From NCBI GenBank assembly GCA_963626805.1, contig CAVFXS010000023.1:62001-126000 (forward strand): 64,000 nucleotides of DNA. Reading direction: 5' to 3'. Source of the DNA: CAG-632 sp963626805 (GTDB lineage Bacteria > Bacillota > Clostridia > Lachnospirales > Lachnospiraceae). Below, one piece after another: positions 1 through 9,257 of this stretch. Each line of letters starts with the position of its first letter. Within the stretch, counting starts at the first letter, position 1. Position numbers and translations under genes: made by a program. The notes beneath the pieces are model-generated. The model was not told the origin of the DNA and did not search any database. It saw only the letters and a list, made by a program, of their open reading frames with translations.

Positions 1-2
1 AC

Positions 3-50
3 AATTCCATTCTGCGTGAATTTATCGGCAACAGCATCTTCCGTATATAA
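3..50 (+). CDS. 3' end of an unidentified upstream gene (partial)
   Basis: The first bases can be read as fifteen codons followed by TAA, ending in Arg-Ile. Codon use resembles the neighbouring genes, but no start, motif or family can be seen from so short a piece. It may equally be non-coding. About 116 bases separate it from the response regulator, and that gap holds the promoter signals listed next. Confidence 0.25.
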   Translation, partial: NSILREFIGNSIFRI

Positions 51-84
51 AACGACTATTTACAATAAGGGATATATTAAGAAA

Positions 85-124
85 TCGTAAGAAGTTCGTA
101 AGGTACACCGGTTGCTTTTATGAT
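85..124 (+). promoter_or_regulatory. Direct repeat and -10 box upstream of the VanR-like regulator
   Basis: The heptamer TCGTAAG occurs at 85-91 and again at 96-102, an exact 11-base period, which suits the head-to-tail binding of OmpR-family dimers. A TATGAT hexamer at 119-124 lies 17 bases after position 101, so the second repeat sits where a -35 box would be. VanR boxes known from enterococci are similar TCGTA-type repeats. Positive autoregulation by the downstream regulator is my inference. Confidence 0.5.
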
Positions 125-166
125 ACGATAGCAGAGAAAAGAATCATACTTTCGGGGGAAACTGAA

Positions 167-856
167 ATGGCAACAATTTTAGTAGTAGATGATGAGCAGG
201 AAATCGCAGACTTGGTAGAGATTTACCTGAATAATGATGGATTTGATGTGATCAAGGCCTATGACGGTGAAGAATGTCTGGAAAAGCTGAAGGAGCACCC
301 GGAAATCAGGGTAATCATCCTGGATGTCATGATGCCGAAGATGGATGGTATGGAAACCTGCAGACGGATCCGGAGAACCAGTAACATTCCGATCATCATG
401 CTGAGTGCGAAGACCGCAGACATGGATAAGATCCTGGGATTTGGTACCGGTGTGGATGATTATGTAACAAAGCCGTTTAATCCACTGGAGCTGACGGCAC
501 GGGTGAAGTCACAGCTGAAGCGTTATCAGGCGATTCAGGGTATGCCGATCAGTCCGGATGTGATCACGGTCCGGGATCTGGAGATCAACAAGTCCTCTCA
601 CCGGGTAAAGCGCGGGGATGAAGAACTGGCGCTGACACCGATCGAGTTCGAGATCCTCTGTCTGTTAGCCGGGAATCCAAACCGGGTATACAGTACGGAT
701 GAGATTTTCGAGCAGGTATGGAAGGAACAGGTTTACGAAGTGAACAATACCGTGATGGTGCATATTCGGAGACTGCGGGAGAAGATAGAAGCGGATCCGA
801 AGAATCCGTCTCTGATAAAAACCGTATGGGGAGTTGGATATAAGATTGAAGCATAA
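167..856 (+). CDS. OmpR-family response regulator (VanR-like)
   Basis: This is a cytoplasmic two-component response regulator of 229 residues. The receiver domain (about residues 1-115) has the acidic pair Asp8-Asp9, the phospho-acceptor Asp53 in LDVMMPKMDG, the switch Ser80 and Lys102 in TKPF. A winged-helix DNA-binding domain follows (about 128-229) with the usual VWKE and VGYKI motifs. The start ATG follows a purine-rich GGGGGAAACTGAA. Its last codons overlap the start of the sensor kinase gene, so the two are translationally coupled. The VanR assignment rests on sequence style and on the promoter repeats; no vancomycin-resistance enzymes are nearby, so the target is probably the envelope cluster that follows. 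Confidence 0.9.
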   Translation: MATILVVDDEQEIADLVEIYLNNDGFDVIKAYDGEECLEKLKEHPEIRVIILDVMMPKMDGMETCRRIRRTSNIPIIMLSAKTADMDKILGFGTGVDDYVTKPFNPLELTARVKSQLKRYQAIQGMPISPDVITVRDLEINKSSHRVKRGDEELALTPIEFEILCLLAGNPNRVYSTDEIFEQVWKEQVYEVNNTVMVHIRRLREKIEADPKNPSLIKTVWGVGYKIEA

Positions 857-1973
857 TATTTTCAGCAGCTTCCGGGTACAATTGGCGGGGTATGCGATTG
901 TCAGCTGCATTCTGACATTTCTGTCAGATGTCAGTGCTTTAGCATTTATACAGCTGGTGAAGTGGAATCTGGCAAGAATTACCCTGAAGAAAACAATGCT
1001 AAAAGAACCGGAAGATATTTTTACGATCATGAAACAGACAGAGCCGGGAGTCTGGTGGTTGCTGGTGATCATAACCGTATTTTGTTTCTTCGTATATTAC
1101 ATTGTCCTGTCAGCACCGATGGTCAAATATTTCCGTGAGATCATAAGCGGTGTGCAGCGGATTAAGAACGGAGATCTGGAAACCAAGATTCCGATCCGGC
1201 CGTTTGGAGAACTGGCAGATCTGGCATTGGCAGTCAATGCCATGCAGATGGAGCTGAAGACTACCATTGCGAAGGAACGGGAAGCAGAGCATGTCAAGGA
1301 TGAGCTGATCACGAATGTAGCTCATGATCTGCGAACACCGCTGACCTCGATTATCGGATATCTGAATCTGTTACAGAATCCGGGACAGCTGGATGGAGAA
1401 ACACAGGGAAAATATCTGCATATTGCATACGATAAGGCAGTGCGGATGGAGGGGCTGGTTACGGATCTGTTTGACTTTACCAGATATGAGAAGAATAAAG
1501 TGGTCATCACCAAGAATCGTCTGGAATTAAAACAATTCATGGAACAGATTCTGGACGAGTTTTATCCGAGTCTGATGGAAACACATCTGGAATGTTATAC
1601 GGTATTCCCACCGGAGAAGATTTATATTGACGGAGATGGCGAGTTGCTTGCCAGGGCTTTTGGTAACCTGATGGGAAATGCGATTAAGTATGGTGCAGAG
1701 GGTAAGCAGATTCAGGTTGAAATTCAGAATTATCCAGAAACTCATCGTGCCAGGGTTTCGATTATAAATTACGGAAGACTGATAGCTCCGAAGGATCTGG
1801 ATAAGATATTTGATAAGTTTTATCGGGGAGATGCCGCACGTTCCAGTAAGGAGGGCGGCACCGGTCTCGGACTGGCAATTGCCAAAAATATATTTGATAT
1901 GCACAACGGCATGATTCGGGTTCGTTCTGATGAAGGCGGAACTGTATTTGAAGTTCTGCTCCCGACCGTTTAG
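834..1973 (+). CDS. Sensor histidine kinase (VanS-like), partner of the preceding regulator
   Basis: This membrane sensor kinase has two transmembrane segments (about residues 17-42 and 74-96) bracketing a very short extracellular loop of about 30 residues. A HAMP-like linker follows, then the phosphorylated His164 in VAHDLRTPLTS. The catalytic ATPase domain carries the N box (NLMGNAIKYG) and the G2 motif GTGLGLAIA. The short loop suggests sensing in or near the membrane. The start is taken as TTG at 834, inside the regulator gene; TTG at 846 is equally possible, as both lie near GGGGAG. The membrane protein gene begins 17 bases after the stop. Confidence 0.88.
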   Translation: MDIRLKHNIFSSFRVQLAGYAIVSCILTFLSDVSALAFIQLVKWNLARITLKKTMLKEPEDIFTIMKQTEPGVWWLLVIITVFCFFVYYIVLSAPMVKYFREIISGVQRIKNGDLETKIPIRPFGELADLALAVNAMQMELKTTIAKEREAEHVKDELITNVAHDLRTPLTSIIGYLNLLQNPGQLDGETQGKYLHIAYDKAVRMEGLVTDLFDFTRYEKNKVVITKNRLELKQFMEQILDEFYPSLMETHLECYTVFPPEKIYIDGDGELLARAFGNLMGNAIKYGAEGKQIQVEIQNYPETHRARVSIINYGRLIAPKDLDKIFDKFYRGDAARSSKEGGTGLGLAIAKNIFDMHNGMIRVRSDEGGTVFEVLLPTV

Positions 1974-1990
1974 AAAGGATGGAAGCAAGG

Positions 1991-4453
1991 ATGAAAAAGA
2001 AGCGACTGTGGCTGAGGGTTCTTCTGGCAGTGCTGATGTTGGTTATAATTCCGACGGGCACGGCAGCAGCTGAAGAGGAAAAAGAAAAGGATGTCAGTAA
2101 TCCGGATTTTAATGTGACGGTAGAAGCCGGACTGGATGAGGTTGTTTTCCAGGGAAAATCCGTCCCGGTAACGGTGAATGTGGCAAATGCAGGAAAGGAT
2201 TTCAGTGGCAAGGTCCGCATGATCGTTCCGTGTGACTACGATCAGGAGGCAATTGCGTATGAGCATTCTATTGTAATTCCGAGTGGCGGGGCAAAGACGG
2301 CATCCATGTTGATTCCGAATATCTCCAATGCGACATTCCTGCGGGTAGAGCTGGTGAATGACAGGGGAAAGATCCTGTATTCTGCACAGGAAACGATCAC
2401 TACGATCCAGGTAGGTAATGAGGCAATCATCGGTGTGCTGAGTGATGATTATACCGGACTGAATTATTTTGATGCAGTGTCTGTCAGTACCAGCAGCGGT
2501 ATCGTTTCATCCAAGCTGATACAGCTAGATTCAGCGACACTTCCGGAAAGCGGAGAGGGTTTATCGACCTGCCATTACATTCTGATCGATAATTATAATA
2601 CCTCCCAGCTGTCGGACAAGCAGGTGCAGGCAATCTTAAGCTGGGTAAATGATGGCGGAATCCTGATACTGGGAACCGGTTCCAAGGCATCTACAGTGCT
2701 GGAAGCGTTCCAGGATAATGCCTGTCCGGTCACGATCGGCAGTCTGAGCAAGAAGACCATGACCGTTGTCGGAAGTGATGAGAATGATGCGGTACAGGTC
2801 GATGCAGCAGATTTAAGCAGCTGCGGCTGGGAAGATATTCAGAGCAATATTGCACCGGGAGCATCTGCATGGAAGACCGGGTACGGTTCCAAGGGAACGA
2901 TCGTAATGCTGGGCTATGATCTGGCAATGGAGCCGATCGTCAGTATGCGGGATCGTGGTGTTCTGGCATCCAATATTCTGGCAAAGGCCGGAAATACCGA
3001 AAATTATGATGATATGATACAGGGGGATTCAGAGCCGTACAATGAGTGGCAGATGCAGAGTGCAGTCAACAGTGTTGACGGCAACAAACGGCCGAATCCG
3101 TTATTATATGCAGCAATCTTTCTGGTTTATGTGCTTGCAATCGGTCCGATCATGTATCTGATCCTGAAAGCAAAGGACAAACGGGAAAAGATGTGGATCG
3201 TAATCCCGATCATAGCTGCCGGGTTTACGGTGATCGTATTCGGAACGAGCATGATATACCGGATCCATCGTCCATTCATGGATACGGTGAAGATTCTGGA
3301 GTACAGTGGAAGTACGCTGGAGACACGGGCATATGTGACGATGCAGAGTCCGAAATCCGCAGGCTACAGCATGCCGCTGGCAGAAGGCTACAGCAGTGTT
3401 ACGACCTGGGGAGACAGTAATTATGACTACTCCAGTCTCGGAACGACCAATTATAACTATGCGATTCTGGAAGATGCGGGCGGACTTTCCATAAACGTAA
3501 ATAAGGGGCAGCCGTTTACAACCTATAATGTGTTAATAAAGAAGAGTGAGCCGATCCAGACAGAGGGATTTGCTATGAATCTGAATTGCACACTGGCCGA
3601 TGTGGAAGGAGATGTTACTAATCAGACCGGGCATGATCTGAAAAATGTCGTATTTTGCTATAATGATATCTACTGTTTCCTGGGAGATATGAAGAATGGC
3701 GAGACGAAGACCATTGAGAAAGCAGACAACCGGTCAACAAGCTCCCTTTCCTATGACTGTTCGGAATGGATGGAGAATCCGCCGACAGACAGCTGGTTTT
3801 TACAGGGTAATGAGAACTATAAGAAGGCGGTTCGCAATCAGAATATTTACAGTGTCCTGAGACAGAAGCAGAATACACTGGAGCTGAATCAGGGTATGGT
3901 ATTCGGTATGGTGGAAGGCTATTCAGAGGATATGTTGGCTGAAAAGGCCGGTAAAGTATATTCTTCACAGGTAGCGGTTTCTTATTTTACAGAGATGCCG
4001 GAGGAGTATCAGGGTTATACAACCTTTATTTCAGATATTAACCAGTATATGGTAGGAGGCAATAATATCGCATATGACCGGAATGTATATCCGGATGGAT
4101 ATGACAGTATCTACGATGATGATCAACGTTATATGTATGGCGAGACAGAACTGAACGTACTGTATGATTTCGGGAATCTGAACCTGACGGGAGCACTGCT
4201 TCGGAAGCAGACGGATTCTTCAGATACCGGAGATGAAGTATATCAAAGCTTTGATCCGCAAGAAGAGGCAGAGGTATGGCTGTATAATTGTGAAAGTGAC
4301 CAATATGAGCAGGTATTTATAAACACGAATGAGGTGACGGATCTGACACCATATATAGATGAAAATGGCTGGGTAAAGATTCGTTATGCAGACAGGAGTG
4401 GATATGGTGATAGTTATGCACCGGTAATTTCTCTGATTGGGGGTAAACAGTAA
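1991..4453 (+). CDS. Secreted/membrane protein of the ABC-MoxR-vWA cluster
   Basis: An 820-residue protein with an N-terminal signal peptide (basic MKKKRLW, hydrophobic core, Ala-rich cleavage region), an extracellular part of about 350 residues, and two transmembrane helices at about residues 370-393 and 402-424. A long, Tyr- and acid-rich C-terminal domain of about 390 residues follows. I do not recognise a catalytic motif. An ATG at 1979 opens the frame four codons earlier, but the ATG at 1991 has better spacing to GGAAG and starts a classical signal peptide. The stop overlaps the ABC ATPase start (TAATG), so it is probably a translationally coupled partner of the transporter. Confidence 0.75.
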   Translation: MKKKRLWLRVLLAVLMLVIIPTGTAAAEEEKEKDVSNPDFNVTVEAGLDEVVFQGKSVPVTVNVANAGKDFSGKVRMIVPCDYDQEAIAYEHSIVIPSGGAKTASMLIPNISNATFLRVELVNDRGKILYSAQETITTIQVGNEAIIGVLSDDYTGLNYFDAVSVSTSSGIVSSKLIQLDSATLPESGEGLSTCHYILIDNYNTSQLSDKQVQAILSWVNDGGILILGTGSKASTVLEAFQDNACPVTIGSLSKKTMTVVGSDENDAVQVDAADLSSCGWEDIQSNIAPGASAWKTGYGSKGTIVMLGYDLAMEPIVSMRDRGVLASNILAKAGNTENYDDMIQGDSEPYNEWQMQSAVNSVDGNKRPNPLLYAAIFLVYVLAIGPIMYLILKAKDKREKMWIVIPIIAAGFTVIVFGTSMIYRIHRPFMDTVKILEYSGSTLETRAYVTMQSPKSAGYSMPLAEGYSSVTTWGDSNYDYSSLGTTNYNYAILEDAGGLSINVNKGQPFTTYNVLIKKSEPIQTEGFAMNLNCTLADVEGDVTNQTGHDLKNVVFCYNDIYCFLGDMKNGETKTIEKADNRSTSSLSYDCSEWMENPPTDSWFLQGNENYKKAVRNQNIYSVLRQKQNTLELNQGMVFGMVEGYSEDMLAEKAGKVYSSQVAVSYFTEMPEEYQGYTTFISDINQYMVGGNNIAYDRNVYPDGYDSIYDDDQRYMYGETELNVLYDFGNLNLTGALLRKQTDSSDTGDEVYQSFDPQEEAEVWLYNCESDQYEQVFINTNEVTDLTPYIDENGWVKIRYADRSGYGDSYAPVISLIGGKQ

Positions 4454-5379
4454 TGGTTGAGATTCGAAATCTGACAAAGACATACGGTAAATATCGTGCA
4501 TTGAATAACTTAAACCTCCACATCGACAAGGGCGAGATCTTCGGCTTTGTAGGACCGAACGGAGCAGGAAAGACGACAACCATGCGGATTATCTGCGGTC
4601 TGCTTCAGGCAGACTGGGGAGAAGTATATGTGGATGGAATCGACTCCCTGAACCATAATGAGCTGATCAAACGGAAGGTTGGTTATGTACCGGATTTCTT
4701 TGGTGTATATGATAACTTTAAGGTAATGGAGTATATGGACTTTTACGGTTCCATGTATGGGATTGACGGTGAGGCGGTGCGTAAGACCTCACTGGGACTT
4801 CTGGATCTGGTGAATTTATCGGATAAGGCAGATTCTTATGTTGATGGACTGTCAAGAGGTATGAAGCAACGGTTATGTGTGGCAAGAGCATTGATTCACA
4901 ATCCACAGCTTCTGATTCTGGACGAGCCGGCATCCGGTCTGGATCCGAGAGCCAGATTTGAGCTGAAGGAGATCATGAAGAACTTAGGAGCTATGGGAAA
5001 GACGATCATTATCAGCTCCCATATTCTGCCGGAGCTGGGAGAAATGTGTACCAGCATCGGTGTTATGGAGAAGGGAAACCTGATCGCGAACGGAAAGGTA
5101 GAGGAGATCACCAAACAGTCCAGACAGGCGAATCCACTTACCATTCAGATCCTGGAGAATAAGGATCAGGCAATCCAGATATTAAGACAGACTCCACAGG
5201 TACAGAAATTATCGATCCGTGATAATGAGATCATTATTGCATTCTGCGGAGAAGAGGCAGATATGGCACAGCTTTTGAGCAATCTGATCTTAAGTGGTGT
5301 AAAGGTCAGCGGATTCCACAGAGAGGAAGGCAATCTGGAAACACTCTTCCTTGAGATTACAGGGGGTGAAAAACGATGA
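4453..5379 (+). CDS. ABC transporter ATP-binding protein
   Basis: This cytoplasmic ATPase subunit (308 residues) of an ABC-2 type exporter has the Walker A motif GPNGAGKTT at about residues 34-42, the signature LSRGMKQRL near 133, Walker B LLILDEPASGLD near 153-164, and the switch His in IISSHIL. A C-terminal extension of about 90 residues follows, common in CcmA/DrrA-like subunits. Start and stop overlap the flanking genes by one to four bases, so it forms a tight unit with the preceding membrane protein and the permease. Substrate is unknown. Confidence 0.93.
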   Translation: MVEIRNLTKTYGKYRALNNLNLHIDKGEIFGFVGPNGAGKTTTMRIICGLLQADWGEVYVDGIDSLNHNELIKRKVGYVPDFFGVYDNFKVMEYMDFYGSMYGIDGEAVRKTSLGLLDLVNLSDKADSYVDGLSRGMKQRLCVARALIHNPQLLILDEPASGLDPRARFELKEIMKNLGAMGKTIIISSHILPELGEMCTSIGVMEKGNLIANGKVEEITKQSRQANPLTIQILENKDQAIQILRQTPQVQKLSIRDNEIIIAFCGEEADMAQLLSNLILSGVKVSGFHREEGNLETLFLEITGGEKR

Positions 5380-6647
5380 GTCAGACAAAAAAACAGATCA
5401 ATCCGATTTTAAGAAAAGAGTTACGGTTAGGATCCAGAAGTATTAAGATACCGCTGGCATTGATGTTTTATAATATTGTACTGGCACTGATCGCAGTTGT
5501 TATGATCTTCAGTGTTAATACGGTTGGCGGAATATCCGGTGTGTTCACCGGCACCAGTGATGCAATTGACTTTTCCGGCTTTCTGTATATTTTTCAGGTG
5601 ATAGGCTGGACACAGCTCGGAATTACACTTCTGATCGTTCCGATTCTATCAGCGGGTTCGATATCCGGAGAACGTGAGAAGCAGACACTGGAGATTATGC
5701 TGACCACACCGGAGAAGCCGTTTGCTATCGTATGGGGAAAGCTTCTGGCATCCCTGTCGAACTTTATTATGTTTATTATTTCCAGTATACCGATCATGGC
5801 GATTTCCTTCGTGCTCGGTGGATTGAACTGGTTCGCATTGCTGGGCTTTATCGTAATGATTCTGGTGGTAGCGGTATTAGTAGGCAGTATCGGTGTATTC
5901 TGTTCCAGTGCGTTTAAGAAAACGATCGTATCCATTGTAATGACATTTCTGATCGAGTTCGGAGTTCTGGTTCTGCCCATGATTATCTGTGGCGGAGTTC
6001 TGGGAATCGAGGCAATCACGTATGCAGCCGTGACAGATCAGATGACGAATCCGCCGGATCCGAACTTTGGACCGACACCGTTTATTATGATCCTGACACC
6101 GTTAACCGGTTTCTTTGACTATATGGTACGGGTGATGAACCTGACATCCATAGCAGAGATTTTAACAGATGCCGATATGTTTGGAGTAATCACACCGATC
6201 CTGTCATATGCATGGATTCCGGTAAATGTGATCATCAGTGGACTGATCAGTTATTTCTTCTTACGGATGGCTGCAAGAAAGCTGAATCCGATTAAGAAGC
6301 GGAAGAAGAAAGCCCCGAAGCAGATGGAAGTGCAGAAGCTGCAGGGGATGCCGGTTGCACAACAGCCACAGCGGTATCAGCCGCAGATGCTGCAGGGACA
6401 ACCACAAATGCTGCAGGGACAGCCGCAGATGCAGGAGCAGGTGCCACCACAGCCGATTTATGCACCACCGCAGCAGGCAGGAGTTGTACTACCGGTGCAG
6501 AATGTACAGCCGGCGCAGCAGGCAGGAGTCGTACCACCGGTGCAGAATGTACAGCCAGCACAGCAGGCAGGAGTTGTACCGCCGGTGCAGAATATGCAAC
6601 CGATGCAGCAGACAGGAGAAGCTTCTCAGCAGATACCACAGGAGTAG
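5376..6647 (+). CDS. ABC-2 type transporter permease with repetitive Gln/Pro tail
   Basis: This 423-residue polytopic membrane subunit has about six transmembrane segments in the first 305 residues, including the SGEREKQTLEIMLTTP cytoplasmic motif typical of ABC-2 permeases of gliding/NatB type. After a basic stretch (KKRKKKAPK) comes a hydrophilic tail of about 110 residues made of Gln, Pro, Val and Met repeats. Three copies of a 15-residue unit are visible. The first codon overlaps the ATPase stop (ATGA). The tail is presumably cytoplasmic and disordered; it is not a standard part of the family. Confidence 0.9.
   Translation: MSQTKKQINPILRKELRLGSRSIKIPLALMFYNIVLALIAVVMIFSVNTVGGISGVFTGTSDAIDFSGFLYIFQVIGWTQLGITLLIVPILSAGSISGEREKQTLEIMLTTPEKPFAIVWGKLLASLSNFIMFIISSIPIMAISFVLGGLNWFALLGFIVMILVVAVLVGSIGVFCSSAFKKTIVSIVMTFLIEFGVLVLPMIICGGVLGIEAITYAAVTDQMTNPPDPNFGPTPFIMILTPLTGFFDYMVRVMNLTSIAEILTDADMFGVITPILSYAWIPVNVIISGLISYFFLRMAARKLNPIKKRKKKAPKQMEVQKLQGMPVAQQPQRYQPQMLQGQPQMLQGQPQMQEQVPPQPIYAPPQQAGVVLPVQNVQPAQQAGVVPPVQNVQPAQQAGVVPPVQNMQPMQQTGEASQQIPQE
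6471..6605 (+). repeat. Three tandem 45-bp repeats in the permease tail
   Basis: Three head-to-tail units of 45 bases (6471-6515, 6516-6560, 6561-6605) each encode a 15-residue block of the form QQAGVV-x-PVQNVQPA. Differences between units are mostly single bases. Shorter repeats of the MLQGQPQ kind precede them at about 6385-6430. The array is in frame and coding, so it is expected to vary in copy number by slippage. Confidence 0.9.
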
Positions 6648-6687
6648 CTGAGAGAAATGGTATGAGCCGTAGACAGGAGGCTGACAT

Positions 6688-8250
6688 ATGAATGGGTTAG
6701 ATGCAGAAATAAAAAAATATGTGAAACGGGTACGGAGGAGACTGAGTGAGAAGGCAGTCCTGCAGATGCTTCTTTTCGGTATGCTTGCAGGCTTTGGAAT
6801 CGCAGTCGTCATATCTTTAATCTCATTATTCGTGCCATGGTATTTCGCTGTACTGTATGCACTGATCGCAGTCGCAGCAGGAGTTATGGCAGGCATGATT
6901 CTCGGTATTCTGAAACGGCCGGATATGAAGCAGGCAGCCTTAAGGCTGGATGCACAGGGGTTTCAGGAGCGTCTAATTACATCCTATGAGCTTGTCGGAA
7001 AAGAAGATAGCATCAGTGTGATTCAGAAGCGGGATACGCTGGCAAGACTGAGACTGGTAAATATCCGGAAGCTGTTTCCGTTAAAGCCAAAGGGAAAACA
7101 GCTGGCAGTGCTGTTCGGACTGGCTGTTGCATTTCTGGTTCTGAGCTTTGTGCCAACGGCGGCAAAGGATCGGGCACAGGAGCAGCATGCGATCGCACAG
7201 CAGGTAAAGGAAGAGGTTGCTAAGGTAGATGACGCAATCGAGAAAATTGAAAAAATGGAAGAGCTTCCGCAGCAGGAAAAGGAGGAGCTTCTCTCTTTAT
7301 TACAGCAGTCCCGTAAGGAGTTAAGTGATGCGGACACAGCGGAAGCACTGGAAAAAGCGAAAGAGCGGGTTGCAGTGAAGGTAGATCAGCAGGCAGATCA
7401 GACAGATACACGGACGGCCAGACAGGAGTTACGTTCTCTGGCGGATTCCATGCAGGGGGAAGACCAGAGTGCATCAAAGCAGCTGGCACAGGGACTGCAG
7501 GATCTGCAAAAGGATCTGGAAAATATGGATGATACGACCAGTGATGCCGAAAAGCAGGCGATTGCAGATGAGATGCAGCAGTTGGCAGATCAGGCACAGC
7601 AGCAGGCGAACCAGACCGGAGATTCCAATATGCAGCAGGCGGCACAATCCATGCAGCAGGCGGCGCAGGCCATGCAGAACGGAACCTTATCCCAGCAGCA
7701 GTTACAGAGTGCCAAGCAGGCGGTGGCCAATGCAAATCAGTCTGCACAGGGAAGCCAGACCGCCAATAATAATCAGAATGGTCAAAACGGACAGAACAGT
7801 CAGAATGGTCAAAACGGACAGAATAGTCAGAATGGTCAAAACGGACAGAATGGTCAAAATGGTCAAAACGACCAGAACGGCCAAGGCGGTCAGAATGGTC
7901 AGAGCGGACAGAGTTCTGCCGGAAACGGACAGAACGGAAACGGCCAGGGTGGTGGTTATAATACCGGCAGCAAGGATGGTACGGAACGGGCATCGGCCAG
8001 AAACGGAAAGATGATCACGATTCCGAATCGCCAGTTCCAGGAGAATGGCAGTCTGGAGGGAAAGGTCAATGATTCCTCCGGCAGTCTGACCCAGCGGGGC
8101 GGTGAAGCATGGTCCGGCACCTCCATTGATTATCAGCAGGTGATCGGAAATTATTCGAAGAATGCGTATAACAAGGTAGAAGGCTCCAACTATCCGAGTG
8201 GAGTTCAGGATATAGTAAAGTCTTATTTCAAGGACTTAAATAATGAGTAA
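6688..8250 (+). CDS. Membrane-anchored coiled-coil protein with Asn-Gly-Gln repeats
   Basis: A 520-residue protein whose N-terminus holds two adjacent transmembrane helices (about 24-46 and 50-72) and a third near 130-152. These are followed by a long Gln/Glu/Ala-rich coiled coil (about 165-350), a stretch dominated by the tripeptide NGQ and its variants (about 362-420), and a globular-looking C-terminal 100 residues. The start has a clean AGGAGG seven bases upstream. Position between the ABC permease and the MoxR ATPase suggests a structural or scaffolding part of the same envelope system. No enzyme motif is visible. Confidence 0.8.
   Translation: MNGLDAEIKKYVKRVRRRLSEKAVLQMLLFGMLAGFGIAVVISLISLFVPWYFAVLYALIAVAAGVMAGMILGILKRPDMKQAALRLDAQGFQERLITSYELVGKEDSISVIQKRDTLARLRLVNIRKLFPLKPKGKQLAVLFGLAVAFLVLSFVPTAAKDRAQEQHAIAQQVKEEVAKVDDAIEKIEKMEELPQQEKEELLSLLQQSRKELSDADTAEALEKAKERVAVKVDQQADQTDTRTARQELRSLADSMQGEDQSASKQLAQGLQDLQKDLENMDDTTSDAEKQAIADEMQQLADQAQQQANQTGDSNMQQAAQSMQQAAQAMQNGTLSQQQLQSAKQAVANANQSAQGSQTANNNQNGQNGQNSQNGQNGQNSQNGQNGQNGQNGQNDQNGQGGQNGQSGQSSAGNGQNGNGQGGGYNTGSKDGTERASARNGKMITIPNRQFQENGSLEGKVNDSSGSLTQRGGEAWSGTSIDYQQVIGNYSKNAYNKVEGSNYPSGVQDIVKSYFKDLNNE
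7773..7946 (+). repeat. NGQ-encoding low-complexity repeat
   Basis: A run of near-identical nine-base units (AACGGACAG, AATGGTCAA and variants) encodes consecutive Asn-Gly-Gln or Asn-Ser-Gln triplets. A longer 27-base unit (CAGAATGGTCAAAACGGACA plus AGAACAGT) is repeated at its start. The units are contiguous with no spacers, which rules out a CRISPR array. Slippage and length polymorphism are expected. Confidence 0.9.
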
Positions 8251-8261
8251 GGAGAGCGACT

Positions 8262-9239
8262 ATGATACAGAATGAACAGGAAATGCAGCAGATCATTTAT
8301 CAGATTCAGAGCTGTGAAGAGGAAATAGGAAAAGCGATCATCGGACAGAAGGCAATCATAAGACAGATGCTGATCGCAATCCTGACAGATGGAAATGTAT
8401 TGCTGGAAGGTGTTCCGGGACTTGGTAAAACGCAGATGGTAAAGGCTGTTTCCAGAGCCATGAATCTGGCATTTTCCAGAATCCAGTTTACACCGGATCT
8501 GATGCCGGCCGATGTGACAGGTACGAACCTGATCATCCGGGAAGAGAATCAGAATAAATTCCAGTTCGAGCCGGGACCGATTTTCTCCAATATCGTTCTG
8601 GCAGATGAGATCAACCGTGCAACCCCGAAGACACAGTCTGCCCTGCTGGAGGCCATGCAGGAAAAGACCGTCACGGTCGGTAAACAGACTTATTTATTGC
8701 CAAAGCCGTTTATGGTACTGGCAACGCAGAACCCGATCGAGAATGAGGGCACATATCCACTGCCGGAAGCACAGTTGGACCGTTTCCTGTTTAAGTTAAA
8801 TGTGCGGTTCCCATCCAAGGAAGAACTGAAGGCAATCGTAAATCTGACGGTCAATCAGGAAGAAGCGGTGATGAATCCGGTAATGACAGCCGAGGATATC
8901 TTAAGAATCCGTCAGGTGATCTATGATATGCCGATTGCAGATGCAGTTATGGATTATGCGATGAATCTGGTTTACAATACACATCCGGAGGTTGCAGATG
9001 CACCGGAGATAACGAAAAAATATATAACAAACGGTGCCAGCCCGCGTGCGGCACAGGCAATCATTAAGACCGCCAAGGCAAGAGCACTGATGGAGAACCG
9101 GTACAACGTATCCTTTGAGGATATCCAGTATGTGGCATTTCCGGTACTGCGTCATCGTATTATCTGTAATTTTGAAGCAATCTCAGACGGTGTGACACCG
9201 GATAAGATCATTGCACAGTTATTAAAGCAGCAACAGTAG
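8262..9239 (+). CDS. MoxR-family AAA+ ATPase
   Basis: A 325-residue cytoplasmic AAA+ ATPase. Walker A is GVPGLGKTQ at about residues 48-56, Walker B is LADEINRA near 112-119, sensor 1 is ATQNPIENEGTYPLPEAQLDRF, and an arginine-rich lid follows (GASPRAAQAI). MoxR ATPases act as chaperones that load metal or remodel von Willebrand A proteins. Here the usual partners, a DUF58 protein and two vWA membrane proteins, follow within 20 bases of each other. Confidence 0.95.
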   Translation: MIQNEQEMQQIIYQIQSCEEEIGKAIIGQKAIIRQMLIAILTDGNVLLEGVPGLGKTQMVKAVSRAMNLAFSRIQFTPDLMPADVTGTNLIIREENQNKFQFEPGPIFSNIVLADEINRATPKTQSALLEAMQEKTVTVGKQTYLLPKPFMVLATQNPIENEGTYPLPEAQLDRFLFKLNVRFPSKEELKAIVNLTVNQEEAVMNPVMTAEDILRIRQVIYDMPIADAVMDYAMNLVYNTHPEVADAPEITKKYITNGASPRAAQAIIKTAKARALMENRYNVSFEDIQYVAFPVLRHRIICNFEAISDGVTPDKIIAQLLKQQQ

Positions 9240-9257
9240 CAGAGTGGAGAAACATGA

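Noticed and set aside
167..1973. Vancomycin-resistance operon
   Set aside because: The two-component genes look VanRS-like, but no vanH, vanA/B ligase or vanX gene occurs in the window.
3193..3420. 75-codon plus-strand frame inside the secreted membrane protein gene
   Set aside because: It is in another frame of a gene with a signal peptide and membrane helices; composition is not protein-like.
6292..6687. Minus-strand frame opposite the permease tail
   Set aside because: Low-complexity antisense of the 45-base repeats; Ala/Val-rich with no start context.
7773..7946. Possible CRISPR array (regular short repeats)
   Set aside because: The units are contiguous, nine bases long and in frame within a gene; there are no spacers and no cas genes.
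7220..7993. Long minus-strand frame opposite the coiled-coil/NGQ gene
   Set aside because: It is the antisense shadow of a repeat-rich gene; no ribosome binding site and a translation of Ser/His/Arg repeats only.
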